From Euprymna scolopes (Eukaryota > Mollusca > Cephalopoda > Sepiida > Sepiolidae): DNA of 21,619 nt. Within the stretch, counting starts at the first letter, position 1, and each line of letters opens with the position of its first letter. The DNA lies in the NCBI GenBank assembly GCA_024364805.1, contig CM044516.1, forward strand, positions 89,129,605-89,151,223. The letters run 5' to 3'. A model generated the notes under the pieces. That model did not search any database, was not told the DNA's origin, and saw only the letters and a list, made by a program, of their open reading frames with translations. Below are positions 1 through 11,394 of the stretch, piece after piece. Made by a program: the position numbers and the translations under genes.

Positions 1-59
1 AATAAACAAAACACGCATTTTTCGATGCATCTAAATTTTACAAAGTCGAAGGGGTTTAA

Positions 60-780
60 AATACATGGTGATGTCCTAGTAGATATTCTCTTTCTCTTAC
101 TGTCTCCCTCTTTATTTTGTCTTTTTCTTTTTTAAATTATTTTTATCATTCAACTTGCCTGTCTCCGTTTTCTGTTTTGTATTTCTCCTACTCTCCTATT
201 TTCTTTTCTTTATATCGCATTTTCTCACTGTGTTACGTATTTACATCATTCTATTTCTCTCACCACTTACCTCATAATTCGCTTTTATTTATCTTATTCA
301 CCTTTTATTTATGTATTTGTTCTTTCTTCTTTCATCTACAACATTCACGATATTAAAAATACATTGCAATATTATAATAACCCTACTCCCTCTACTTCCT
401 TTCTCTTTCTCTCTCTTCCTTTCTCCGTATCTTTCTACTTTTTCTATCTTTTTAAAATTTTTCTTTCTTTTTTAAATTAAAAAAAATATTATTTACATCA
501 TAAATTATTCTCAAAACTTCTCTCATCATTTGCTCTGTTTGTGTTATTTGTCCGTGCTCTTACCATCTAAAACACTCACATAATTACTCATAGGATTTCA
601 TAATCTATTGTGATGTCATAACAGACTCAAACACTGCCTCACTATTCTCTCTTTCCCCATCTCTTTTATCTATCATGTTTTACCTTTCACTTTATTTTTC
701 TTTATACTTTCTCTGTATTTTTTCTCTCTCAAATTCAACTTCTCTAAAAACTACTTTCATTCGCTCTTCCTCGCACAGGC
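60..780. repeat. Pyrimidine-rich low-complexity block
   Basis: The plus strand is dominated by T and C runs (TTTCTCTTTCTCTTAC, CTTCCTTTCTC and similar), so the minus strand is polypurine. Two short phrases recur. GTGATGTC appears near 66-73 and 610-617, and TTTACATCAT appears near 240 and 492. This hints at a decayed longer-period repeat rather than random drift. The frame open from 117 to 356 reads only F, S, L, Y and similar residues, and is a by-product of the composition, not a gene. Its strand bias mirrors the purine-rich block at 13210-14190. Confidence 0.7.
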
Positions 781-1597
<817 letters not shown>

Positions 1598-1628
1598 ACA
1601 TATACATGATTGCTATCCTGAGAGGTTA

Positions 1629-1880
1629 ATATCATGACAAAAGAGCATATATTACATTGCCCGCCCCCCAAGAAGTGGGTGAGGCCTTGGTGAATGATGT
1701 CATGACGAGTGAGAAAAAATACACTACCTCATCCAAAGGAAAGAGGAAATGCTTAGAAGTATAATCTCATGAATCTGAAAAGATACTGACCTACATTTCT
1801 TCAAAACAAAAAAAGTTGCTAATGCTTTGGGGGATAGTATAACGACAATAGAACAGTTACTAACTACTAGCTCTTTTGAA
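1629..1880 (+). repeat. Degenerate minisatellite, locus A (~68-bp period, about 4 units)
   Basis: A core resembling TCATGACAACAGAACAGATA, followed by TACACTNCC and a C-rich then purine-rich stretch, recurs with core starts at about 1632, 1700, 1767 and 1840. Spacings are therefore 68, 67 and 73 bp. The units are strongly diverged from each other. The same core and the same following C-run/purine pattern form the larger array at 11395-11870. The array starts about 40 bp after the (TA)n tract. This is seen by eye and would need a dot plot to score. Confidence 0.6.
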
Positions 1881-2145
1881 TTGATCATAAAATAAAATGC
1901 TAGTCTATAAATATATAATAAATTGATTTGAACATAAGATAATAATATATTTTCGGCTACAGACAGATATAAACAACATTTCCATAATACAATAGAGTAC
2001 CAAATAAAATTATTAAGATTACTAAAAAAATCTTTTCTTATGTGTGTTGATAAAGAGACTTAATGAATTTATTTACGAAATATGTTCAATAAAATATTTT
2101 GTTGATGTCGAATAAATGTGATATAATCTTGTACTCTTTTAAATT

Positions 2146-2146
2146 A

Positions 2147-2199
<53 letters not shown>

Positions 2200-2209
2200 C
2201 GTGTGTGCG
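2146..2209. repeat. (TA)n-(TG)n compound microsatellite
   Basis: A short TA run (2146-2157) passes directly into TG repeats with a few CG interruptions up to about 2209. The Cys-Val frame through it is an artefact. Confidence 0.97.
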
Positions 2210-2322
2210 TTATAACTGAAAATTTATTTCCTGTATTATTTTTTATTCGCTTATTTAAAAAAAACTGGGAGGGGTTACGAATTTGCGAGACGCTCCTTCT
2301 AAATAGGAAAAGTCATAAAAGA

Positions 2323-2344
2323 AATAATGTACACACGTTACTCA
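2323..2344 (+). repeat. Short dispersed repeat, copy 1
   Basis: TAATGTACACACGTTACTCA here matches the copy at 3331-3352 with a single A/C difference, and the A-rich sequence just upstream is also similar. The element it belongs to is not known to me. Confidence 0.6.
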
Positions 2345-3330
2345 TTGTGTAACTATGCCCCTGTATACTTATATTTCTATGCTACTTGCTCCCCTGGTTT
2401 GCGCTGTTCATGTTCATTTCTTCTGTTTAATAAATTTATATATAACATTAAGTATGGTATTTGTGTAAATTATTGGAGATGCTAATACCAACACGAGCTG
2501 TAACGGAACAGCTGCTAATTAATAATCAGTTTTAAATATTTTTTTTGCGGTTGATGTTTTAATCCTTAGTATGAGAATAATATAATTATAGTTACAAATT
2601 ACTTTAGTCTTTTTCTACCTGATCATGGCTAAGATAATGAGGACAACTAATCCATTGACTAAAATAAAGGGATCTCTTCAAAATTCCATACAAATTCGAC
2701 AAAATAATTTCCTAATAAATCGGATGATCGGATGTTACATTGGTAGAAACGTTATGTGAATAACATCCAAGATGAGGACAATAGTTCGATAAATTAAACA
2801 ATACAAAAAAATAAGATACAAAATATTTCATTTTAGTTAACCTACAGACGAGGGAAGGTAACATCAAAGTGTTCGTATATAACACTTCGTCTGTTTTGTC
2901 CCCGGTCTCTTAAAGATAAATTATTTTAGACTCAAGCAGAATGTCCTTTTTAGGGGAGATAAACATTTCCCTACAATTCCAAACTTTCTATATTGCCTTA
3001 TTCTTTCTAATATAATTATAACTGTAAACGTTTATAGTCTGAAACATGCTTTTAACTTCTCATGCAAATAAGATTAAAACCAACATAGTCTTTCAGAGAA
3101 AATAACACAAGAGAATATGGATATGCAGCAAAATAGTGAACCGAATTAAATAAAATATAGAGCAAATTATAGAGATCAACTCTGCGATGCGTCCCAGTGC
3201 AGGGATAAGCAATAAATATAGCTTCAAATATATAAAAAATATAGTTTGCTTTAATATATAAATAACATAGTGCATATGTTTTTAGGATGATAGAGAACTG
3301 TGGCATCTCTCATTAGTAAATTAAAAAAGT

Positions 3331-3352
3331 AATAATGTACCCACGTTACTCA
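3331..3352 (+). repeat. Short dispersed repeat, copy 2
   Basis: TAATGTACCCACGTTACTCA in direct orientation, about 1 kb from copy 1. Sequence after the match diverges completely. Confidence 0.6.
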
Positions 3353-3834
3353 CCTTTTTACTTAGAATACATAATCCATAATTTATAATAAATTCAGTAG
3401 TTAAATGTTTTACCAAGCACATCACGCGAAATGATCCTTCTCAAATGTATTACAAACGATGTAGCCAGTAATTTTGTGTTCTGGCAGCTAAGTCGAGCAT
3501 TTAATTAATGTACGAGTATGGTTTAACATATATTACAGAAATTATTAAATTGTCCTTTAATTTAAGCTGCTAATCCACCAGTCTTCGTAAAGGCTCTGAG
3601 TATCCGATTGTATCAGTTGAACAATTTCTTGTTAAAATATGATAAGTCAACATCTTAGGAGACGGTTAGCTATATAGACTGTGATACCTTTCCTAATCCC
3701 GGAAAAGAGACCTCTGTTTTGTGATAATGGTCGTGACGTTCTTATAACATTTTATAATGTTTTGTGGTAAAATTAATTGCCAATACGCCCTTCTCTATCT
3801 AATTATTATCTGGCTTTGCAGGTGTCAATGAGCT

Positions 3835-4530
3835 TCATGCATGGTTTTTACTGTTATCAGGAAAGCTATGGATAATAATTCCACAGAAAGACCTAAAATT
3901 TTGCTGCTTGCCGCTGCGGCATATATTTAATAGCTGAAATGTGTCTGGGTTTAGCTGTCGACCATTTTTGTAAATACTTCTTCTCATATAATTCATCCTT
4001 TTTCGAAAGAAATACATTTGCTTATTTTTACATTAATTCGATACTGATGAATTAACTCAAATGTTGAATTCAAAGTATATATCTATGTTGTGTAAAAACC
4101 TGAAACAATGATATCATCGAATAATGCTGCAACTTCTGACTATCTGTTTAATATTCCATCCATTGTTTGCTAAAATAGTAGTCCTCAGGGTGTGCTGATT
4201 TTCAAGAATTATTTTGACTTCATCAATCTCAAACTGCAGAAAAACATCCGAAAACCAATTTTTTGCAAAGCACTTCCACAATTAAATTTTGGGAAAAATC
4301 CTGTGGCAAAAGTTAGGGTTATTGATGCCCACTTGAGAAATTGTGCAGTCCAGTGGAATAATGCTCACATATTTTAACTCATCCATTCGTTTTTTTTTCA
4401 TCAAAGTAATGGGAGCTTCTTATGCTGTAATTGGTTTGTTGTAGTACTTCTTTCTGAAAATGTGCCAACTTTTTGTTCACAATTTCAAGTATATAATAGG
4501 TTATCAGACTTTTGGATATAAAAGTCGGTT
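3835..4530 (-). mobile_element. Ty3/Gypsy-type LTR retrotransposon Pol fossil
   Basis: Read on the minus strand, this stretch resembles the central part of a Ty3/Gypsy (Metaviridae-like) polyprotein. The high-coordinate end matches the start of the reverse transcriptase, the middle matches the palm region, and about 3835-4020 matches the segment joining reverse transcriptase to RNase H, where the line ends in a surface conserved in the family. It is a broken fossil with several breaks and is probably old. I see no gag, protease, integrase or flanking LTRs, so it is a small remnant of a ~5-kb element. The plus-strand frame 4192-4377 is a shadow of it. Recognition is from memory of the family, without alignment. 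Confidence 0.65.
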
Positions 4531-4681
4531 TCGGGGCACATATCAAATTAAAAATAACTTCTTTTGCTAGACTATTCTGAAAAACATTGCTAAATGTAAC
4601 TTTGAATATTTTGTGTTCTGTTTTTCAATATCATATAAGAAGAAAAATCTCCATATTACTTTAGATACTATTCTGTCTGTA

Positions 4682-4739
4682 TACACACATATGTATATAT
4701 GTATGTATATATGCATATGTATATCTATATATATGTATA

Positions 4740-4783
<44 letters not shown>
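4682..4783. repeat. TA/TG-rich tract and (ATT)n microsatellite
   Basis: Mixed TATG/TATA repeats run from about 4682 to 4740, followed by about 14 perfect ATT units from 4741 to 4783. Confidence 0.97.
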
Positions 4784-4784
<1 letters not shown>

Positions 4785-5512
4785 AACGATGAGTGTATTA
4801 ACTTAATCACAAACTGTTTCAATAGACAGGTTAAAAAATATTCCTCCATATCATCAAATGGTTCAAATTAAAATTAAAATAAAAGAGAAAGATATGTTTT
4901 TTTAATTTTTTTTATTAAGAAAGAGCTAAGATAAATAAAACCTAAAGAGTGTGATAATTTTTTTTAATAATAACAGCATTATATTCACTCACAATATTAT
5001 AGAAGTTCAGATTTAAATGATATATAAGTATTCAATCTGGTAGAGCAGGTCCATATGCATAAATACTAATTTTTTTATAGTTTATTATTTAAACTGTTTA
5101 TAATAAAAACTAAAAAAATAATATTTATATCCCTGAGTCTATTATTCAAGCTTAAAACATACGATACCATGCTGAGCTGAACTTTCGCAATATATATCAA
5201 TATATAACCAACAAAAAATAAAAATATACAAGTAGATAAATAATAAATAAGTGGGATACTTTTGAATATGTTGCTTTCATTGGCTGGACGATTTTGTGCA
5301 TATAAAACTACCCAATAGATCTAATTCTTTATATTTGAGCCTAACAATTCCATACGATAATGAAACACGAAGCCTCTGTGTTAGCTTTTTGCCATAATTA
5401 TATTTTCATAACTTTGCTACCTAACTCTACTCACTGTTGAAGTAAATGCAGGAGATAAATATATATCTCCTTATAGCATTTACATTAATACGTAAAATAA
5501 TGCATACACACG
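4784..5512. other. AT-rich DNA, nothing recognised
   Basis: Long A and T runs dominate. I see no open frame with protein character, no repeat with clear period, and no RNA gene. Confidence 0.4.
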
Positions 5513-5523
5513 TACACACACAT

Positions 5524-5556
<33 letters not shown>
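5513..5556. repeat. (CA)n-(TA)n compound microsatellite
   Basis: CA repeats with a few interruptions run to about 5540, then pass into TA repeats. Confidence 0.97.
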
Positions 5557-5799
5557 CATATCTATGTATTTTATATATAACTACATGTGCTTATATTATA
5601 TGTATGTACAAAATTCAAAACGGAAACCGTTTCCATGTTTATAAAAATTAAATTAACCTTTTCTTCTACCCCAGTGAAGAATTACATAAAATAATGTGTT
5701 GAGGCATTATAACATCGGCTAAGGAATAGTATACTTGATATCTATAACCTGTGAGTTGAATTTCCAACCGAAAGTATCGATGTACATTTACATATCAAA

Positions 5800-6466
5800 T
5801 AACTCTGTCAATTTTCGGTTTAGAGACTTGAGATTTGACATAAGGAGTATTGAGATTTGGAAAAATATTTTTAATCGGTTTCCGGCCACAAATTTTGCTG
5901 TCAAGAGGTCAAAGTTCGCCGATTTGATCTTTGAAAACTCTACCAAACTTCTCCGCTAATTTTAGATCTAAACACTTTTAAACAATTTTAAATGTAGATT
6001 ACGTGGACATGGACCAAACTTTATAATTTGATTTGAGCCCCAAAAAACAATGTTAAGGGGTCAAAATTGGGATCAAAGAAAAAAGTTGCCCTCTGCAGTC
6101 TCTACAAAATTACACAGCCAATTTCTGGTCTAAACAATTGAAATTTTACATACAGAGTATTCAGAGACAAGCTTTTTAATCAGTTTGGGTCGAAAAATTG
6201 AGCTGTTCAAAAGATTTTATCTTTGCGGTCTAGCAAACTACTAAGACAATTTTGGGTATAAGCATATATAATTTATACATAACGGGTATTCAGATCATCA
6301 TTTTAATCAGTGTTGGGGTTTTGGGGCGAAAATTTGGCTGCCAAAAGGTCAAAGTTGAAAGAGTTGACCATTGCAAATTCTACCAAATTCCTCCGCCAAT
6401 TTTAGGTGTAAAGACTTGAAATTATAGATGTAGGTAACTTGTTGAACATGGCTGAAACGTTTTTTT
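5800..6466 (+). repeat. Degenerate ~150-bp tandem satellite, 4-5 units
   Basis: The phrase CAATTTTNGGTNTAAANAC recurs with starts near 5809, 5956, 6119, 6247 and 6397, giving spacings of about 147, 163, 128 and 150 bp. Within each unit the order is kept. It runs: a GAGTATTCAGA-like phrase, TTTTTAATCAGTTT, a G-rich stretch, GCTGTCAAAAGGTCAAAGTT, GATTTGACCTTTGCAAACTC-like, then CTACCAAA-TTCTCCGC. The last unit is cut at about 6466, next to the poly(A) tail of the LINE that follows. The frame 5735-5959 runs through one unit and is not a gene. Units at 5906-5918 and 6346-6358 contain AGGTCAAAGTT motifs. Confidence 0.7.
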
Positions 6467-6489
6467 ATGGCTGAAACGTTTTTTTTTTT
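6448..6489. repeat. 19-bp tandem duplication at LINE tail junction
   Basis: ATGGCTGAAACGTTTTTTT (6448-6466) is repeated immediately at 6467, where the T run continues into the LINE's tail. The first copy fits the satellite unit, so the second appears to have been made during or after the LINE insertion. Confidence 0.85.
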
Positions 6490-6499
6490 GTTTTTTTTG

Positions 6500-8220
6500 C
6501 GATCGGATGTCTCTGACTCGAGGTCTTTTGGTTGGAGACCACTAGTATTCAGATCCTTGTTACAGGTGTCCTTTAGCGTAGAGTTAGTCGTCCAGTTAGC
6601 TGTGTTCCAGGGGAAATCTCGTCGTTCACAATGTCATTTGGAATGCGACTGTCTTCCATCTTGCAGAGATAACCTAACTAGCGAAGCGTCTTAGTGAAAA
6701 TGGCAACATGCTTCGCATGCCAGCCTAGGACAAGACGACTGCATTTCAGACCGAGTCTGCCAGGTGATGCCTAAGACATATCGAAGATTGCGTATGTGGA
6801 GAGCATTCACTCTTCGTTATTGGTGTGAGTACAAAGTTAAGGACTCATTGCCTTTATAAGAATACTCAGCTCGCAGACCTGGTACGCTCTCATCTTTGCG
6901 TTGAGTATCAGCAAGGTGTTTTCCTACACTTTTGGCTAAGCAAGTCATGGCAATGACTGCTTTATCTATTCAGAGACAAGTTGGTTGGAGCAGGTAAATG
7001 AACTTGTCTACCACTTCCAGGGTGTGGTCACCGACAGTAATTATAGGAGTGATATTGACATTTTCGCACATGATTTTGGTTTTGATCAGGCTGATAATGA
7101 GAGTGAAATATGTGCATGGGTTCGTAAAGTGGGTGATGAGTCGTTTAAGACTTCTTAGAGTGAGACGCGAGAGCTGCATCATCTGCTAAGATTGTAAATC
7201 TAATGATCACTTGTTTCACCTTCCTCTTCACCTAGAGACAAGCGAGGTTAAATAGGTTGCCGTCGCTCCTAGTGTGAAGAAAAATTCCGTCGCCTGACTC
7301 GTGGAATACATAGCGCCGAAAAAAGAGAAGATACGAAAAAGCATAGGAGCCAAGACGCATCATTGCTTCACGCCACTCCTGATTGGGAAAGAGTTTCGAT
7401 GATGAACTATCATACTGGAATGCAATGGTGGAATGATATGATTACCTTCAGGAGTTAAAGGGGCATTCAATCCTGAGAAGAAGAGTGAAAAGATCCGTCT
7501 AGTTAACCAAGCCTTGGCCAGATCAAGGAGAGTGTCTGTTAGTAGAACTTTTCTTGAAGCTGTCGATCGTTGACCATTTAACCTGAAACCCTCACTGTAA
7601 CTCTGATTAAACTGTCATCAAGCAGTGGTACATGGCTGAGGACCACCCGATTATGAGGAAGGAGATCCTGCGATAGTTGTTACAGTCGCTACGGTCGTTC
7701 TTGCTATTGTAGATCGTGACGATCCTAGCATTGTAGCAGGATCCCGTGGAGATGATCTATGAGTGAATGCTCCTTTCTTGCCTTCACAATGTCTGGTAGA
7801 ATTCCGTCACTGTCTGAGCTTTTCCACAGAAAAGTGAGTCAGTGGCCTTCATCAGTTTATCGATGGTGGATGGTGAGTCGAGCTTGTCAATGACGTGCAG
7901 TGGTGTGGTGTTCTTTATGGCTTTGTCACTGACGATGTTTTCTCTGGAGTACAGTTCTTAGCAGTGCCAGCGCATATCCCCATTTGCTTACTATGATGAT
8001 CTTTCAAGAGGTGGACGACGAGTGCAATCTTGGAGATACTGGTACCGAAGGCTTTCTTCATCTCATTATATATGGCCATAATCTTGCCACTGTTCACAGC
8101 TGTCTTAATGTCTCCACATAATTTCAGCCAGTAGTCATAGGCACACTTGCGGGAAATCTTATTTGCATTGTTGTTGGCTTCTCTCAGAGCTGTATCTTTT
8201 GATCCAGAAGAGCTGCTCAA
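6500..8220 (-). pseudogene. LINE reverse transcriptase and C-terminal region, degraded
   Basis: The minus-strand frame 8220-7915 is the linker before the polymerase; CAYDYWLKLCGDIKTA and MAIYNEMKKAFG fit the family. Polymerase blocks follow in broken frames. These are RSDCNNYR near 7680, DLAKAW near 7530 (motif A, with the second Asp of the AFD box lost), RSGVKQ near 7375 (motif B), and LADDAA at 7189-7172 (motif C, intact catalytic Asp pair). The frame 7182-6970 carries the thumb segment, ending HTLEVVDKFIYL. Further on, RVNALHIRNLRYVLGITWQ and RWLGYL match the C-terminal region of the same LINE type. Several stops and frameshifts separate the blocks. Plus-strand frames at 6467-6694, 6998-7189 and 8227-8424 are antisense shadows. 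Confidence 0.82.
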
Positions 8221-8439
8221 TTTACAGTGATGGCAGGTTCCATTTCCTCTATCCCAGCCTCGAGCCAGTCTTCGGTCGTCTTTACCCTTTTACCTGTACA
8301 CAGCATAGCGGATGAAGTCTCATTAGTCTATGGCGCACTTTCTGGGCAATCATCCAAAGTATTTTCGATGGCTTTGCAGAAATGTCCAGGGATGTATGAA
8401 TACGAGGATGATTATTCTGCTTAGATCAATGGATCAGCC

Positions 8440-9140
8440 TAGGATAGAGATGCACCTTGCTCCCAACTAGGGAGTGGTCAATATCACAATCGTTACTGTG
8501 GTAACTGCGTGTAAGGAGCATGTGGTTCAGCGTAAATTTCCGGGCGATAAGAAAATCCAACTGGTGCCAATGCTTGGATATAGGATATGTCCAGGACACT
8601 CTGTGGTGTAGGTTGGTGGCAAAGAAGATGTTATTAATTGATAAGTTTCTTCAAGAGCAGAGCTACATAAGCCACTGGACGCTCTCATTGAGTTAGCAAT
8701 CTCCAAAGAGTCCAATGCGGTGTGGCTAGGAGCTGTGGCCTGCACACACCCGAGCGCTGAAGTCCCTAACAAGATCTGTTTTTTTTTAGGAATTAGCTTT
8801 ATCCTTACCTCAATCTCTTCGTAGAAGATATATTTGACCTTGGCAGGAGAGTAGAGCATGGAGGCGTAGATGCTGAAGAAGTGTGTCCGATCTGAGAAGG
8901 TGATAAGGTGTAGTGACAGAATGCGCTTAGTCTTTTGTGGATCCACTGACGACAGAAGGAGTTCATTTGATTCCAGGCCTTTTAGAAGAATGTGTAGAAT
9001 ATCTTCTTGAGACTACCACTGTCAGCTAGACGTGTCTCCTGGAGGGCGACTATGCTAATGTTCCGTTTGGATAGTTCATGGTCGATGATTGTTGTTTTTC
9101 TAGGACAAAACGCATGGTTCTAACATTCCAAGTTTTCCTC
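8440..9140 (-). pseudogene. LINE APE-type endonuclease domain, degraded
   Basis: The domain begins with KTWNVRTM (9136-9113), the usual start of this LINE endonuclease. Next comes LQETRLADSGSL near 9047-9010, which carries the QET catalytic glutamate. A frame open from 8946 to 8527 then has HFFSIYASMLYSPAKVK and ILLG. The family's GDFNAR box after ILLG reads TSALG, so the catalytic Asp and Asn are missing. Downstream, a shifted frame gives SKHWHQLDFLIAR and then DIDHSLVGSK near 8485-8463, the conserved DHxxV box. Two or more frame changes separate these parts. The enzyme cannot be functional as it stands. Confidence 0.8.
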
Positions 9141-9149
9141 TGCAAGGCT

Positions 9150-9720
9150 GGTGGTTTCATTTACTTTTCTTATATCTAAGCCTTCTAACTGTTTAATCTC
9201 CACACACCCAATGAAACAAGGAAGTTGTGGCGTAGTAGTACCTTATTGTTCGATGGCTGCTCGGGCTGATGCAGTGTTGACTGCCCACTAGGCTCCAAAA
9301 ATCATTCCCACCGTAAGGAGCAAACTCTTGTGCTCAGCTCTATGCTAAAGGAGGTTAGGCTTAAAGCTGGTAACTACTGATAACTAGTGTTGTTTCTATG
9401 CTGATACAGCAAAGTCGGAGAGATCTTCCCAGGTTCAGACTGGGAGACCGATAAAAAGAAACATAGGTTTTCCCAGTTACCAGAGCTTCCCTCTCGACGT
9501 TGCAGACAGACTCTGACGGAAAGGCAAGCCAACACAGGCGGCCATCGAGGCTGCAAGAGTTGTTGGAAAGATGTTGCAGACCTTCACCATCCGCCTATCG
9601 GAGTTTTGTTTGGGTTTACTCCCTTAGCCTTTACCTTTCTCATGGCATCTACAAGGCAGTGGGTCTTTTTGCCCATACCTGTTTTTTTTCATGGTATCCA
9701 GCAGCCTATTTAATATAATT
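9150..9720 (-). mobile_element. Probable 5' region of the minus-strand LINE
   Basis: The base composition here is much more GC-rich than the AT-rich flank beyond 9720 and continues smoothly into the endonuclease. A minus-strand frame at 9556-9374 (starting MQPRWPPVLACLSV) may be part of an upstream reading frame of the element, but I see no zinc knuckle or other ORF1 signature. The right edge is placed where composition drops to the AT-rich background, so it is uncertain by tens of bases. Confidence 0.5.
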
Positions 9721-10793
9721 AAAACATACTTTTGCAAATGTTGATATAATAGCGAAAAATAAATAAATTAAAACACTATAGATGGAGTAATATTATAGTA
9801 TACATAATAGTCAGAGCGGAAACAAGTATATCGTATTTTACCTATTAACAAATTATTGAACATATTATTGTGGATAATAGAATAGTAAGTGTGTATTTGA
9901 ATATTTAATCAGCATTATAAATATTAGTAAAAAAATAAGTAATTATATATTAAGTCTACGATGACATGAATTTTAGTAATACATCATGGTAGGAAAACTT
10001 AAATGCATCTAAATATGTATTATTAACTGATCGATTTATTAATAATAATCGAGCAGAATAAAATATTAAGTAATAGATACACAGATAATTTACTATGGAA
10101 TACAAGACTATACAGCGTAGTGAACTTGACAAATGAAATACATTATCGATATGAAAAATAATACATAATAATATCTGAAAAATATAATAGAACTAACAAA
10201 GCAACTAACAAACTAAATGAATAAATAAAATAGAACACTGTGATTAGGTAAGGACCATTGATTGATATAGTAAAATAAATGACAAATAGGTTTAAAATAA
10301 GGATTGACTTAAAATTAAAAGACAATAGTATTGTAAAAATCTAAGAGAAAATGCTGCAAAATGATTATTTAAGGTTAGTGTATTAATTAAAAAAATTATC
10401 TTGCTGTAAAATATGAATGTTATTTGTACTGAATAAACATAATTATATAGCTTGTGTGTGGCATGTGATGATAGGGCATTATGAGTCACAAGAAAAATTT
10501 AATACTAAATGAATGGCCGTTTAGCAAGAAAATGATGTCAGGTAGAGGTGAGTTGTCGTACTGAATTGAAAATAAAAATGTATGTACACATTTTTGACAA
10601 ACATAATGAGTTTAAGTTACTAATGAAAGAAAAAGTGGTAAACAATTAAGAGTACATGTGCGTGTGTCTGTGTGTGTGTTTGTGCATGTACAGACTAATC
10701 TTCTAAAGTAATGAATAATATTGAATATTGAAGTATAGTCTAAGCATCACAGTAACATAAGCGTATTGTTTTTGTAAATGTTAATACTTATCT
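9721..10793. other. AT-rich DNA, nothing recognised
   Basis: No protein motif or RNA gene is seen. A short TG-rich stretch at about 10652-10691 is framed by GTACATG and CATGTAC. Frames at 10143-10325 and 10292-10489 on the minus strand are of unremarkable hydrophobic AT-rich composition without support. Confidence 0.4.
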
Positions 10794-11110
<317 letters not shown>

Positions 11111-11394
11111 TATATATAAAGTTTTCTATTTTATTTGTAATTTTTATATGAATTTTGGAATATATTCTCTTGGCAACACGACTAGTAACATCAACATATT
11201 TCTTCTTTTTATTTTGTACACTTTAACATTCAAGTGAAACGCTAAACTCGCCTTCTTTCTCAAAAATCTTTTAAAATAAGTTTAATATATAACAAAGAAA
11301 CAGAGAAAACTGTTTTTGTACATAACATTCAGAATTATATCAAGTAACTAGCAAATATATGTCCGCTCCGACGCTTATATTTGTATTAACCTGT

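Larger units (their letters stand above)
2210..3834. other. AT-rich DNA, no gene seen
   Basis: I find no protein motif on either strand. Two local structures can be named. One is a 20-22 bp phrase found at both 2323-2344 and 3331-3352. The other is a bulged inverted repeat at 2844-2894, with inner arms AAGTGTT/AACACTT and outer arms ACAGACG/CGTCTGT. Short frames such as 3052-3306 on the minus strand show no domain or compositional support. Confidence 0.4.
6479..9720 (-). mobile_element. Nearly full-length, inactive non-LTR retrotransposon (LINE), minus strand
   Basis: Read on the minus strand, this is an autonomous LINE that encoded an APE-type endonuclease and a reverse transcriptase, used for target-primed reverse transcription in the nucleus. 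The 3' end is the T run at 6479-6498, which is the poly(A) tail of the minus strand. The order from the right is: probable 5' region (9720-9150), endonuclease (9140-8440), linker (8420-7915), reverse transcriptase (about 7900-6960) and the C-terminal region (6960-6500). Many stops and frameshifts break it, so no frame longer than about 140 codons survives. The protein type is that often annotated as craniofacial development protein 2-like in molluscs, probably near the RTE/BovB group. The clade is uncertain. No clear target-site duplication was found. Confidence 0.85.

Noticed and set aside
117-356. 79-codon frame rich in Phe, Ser, Leu and Tyr
   Set aside because: Explained by pyrimidine-rich composition; no signal peptide, domain or gene context.
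8227-8424. Plus-strand 65-codon frame starting MMAGSISSIPASS
   Set aside because: Antisense to the LINE linker and polymerase region on the minus strand.
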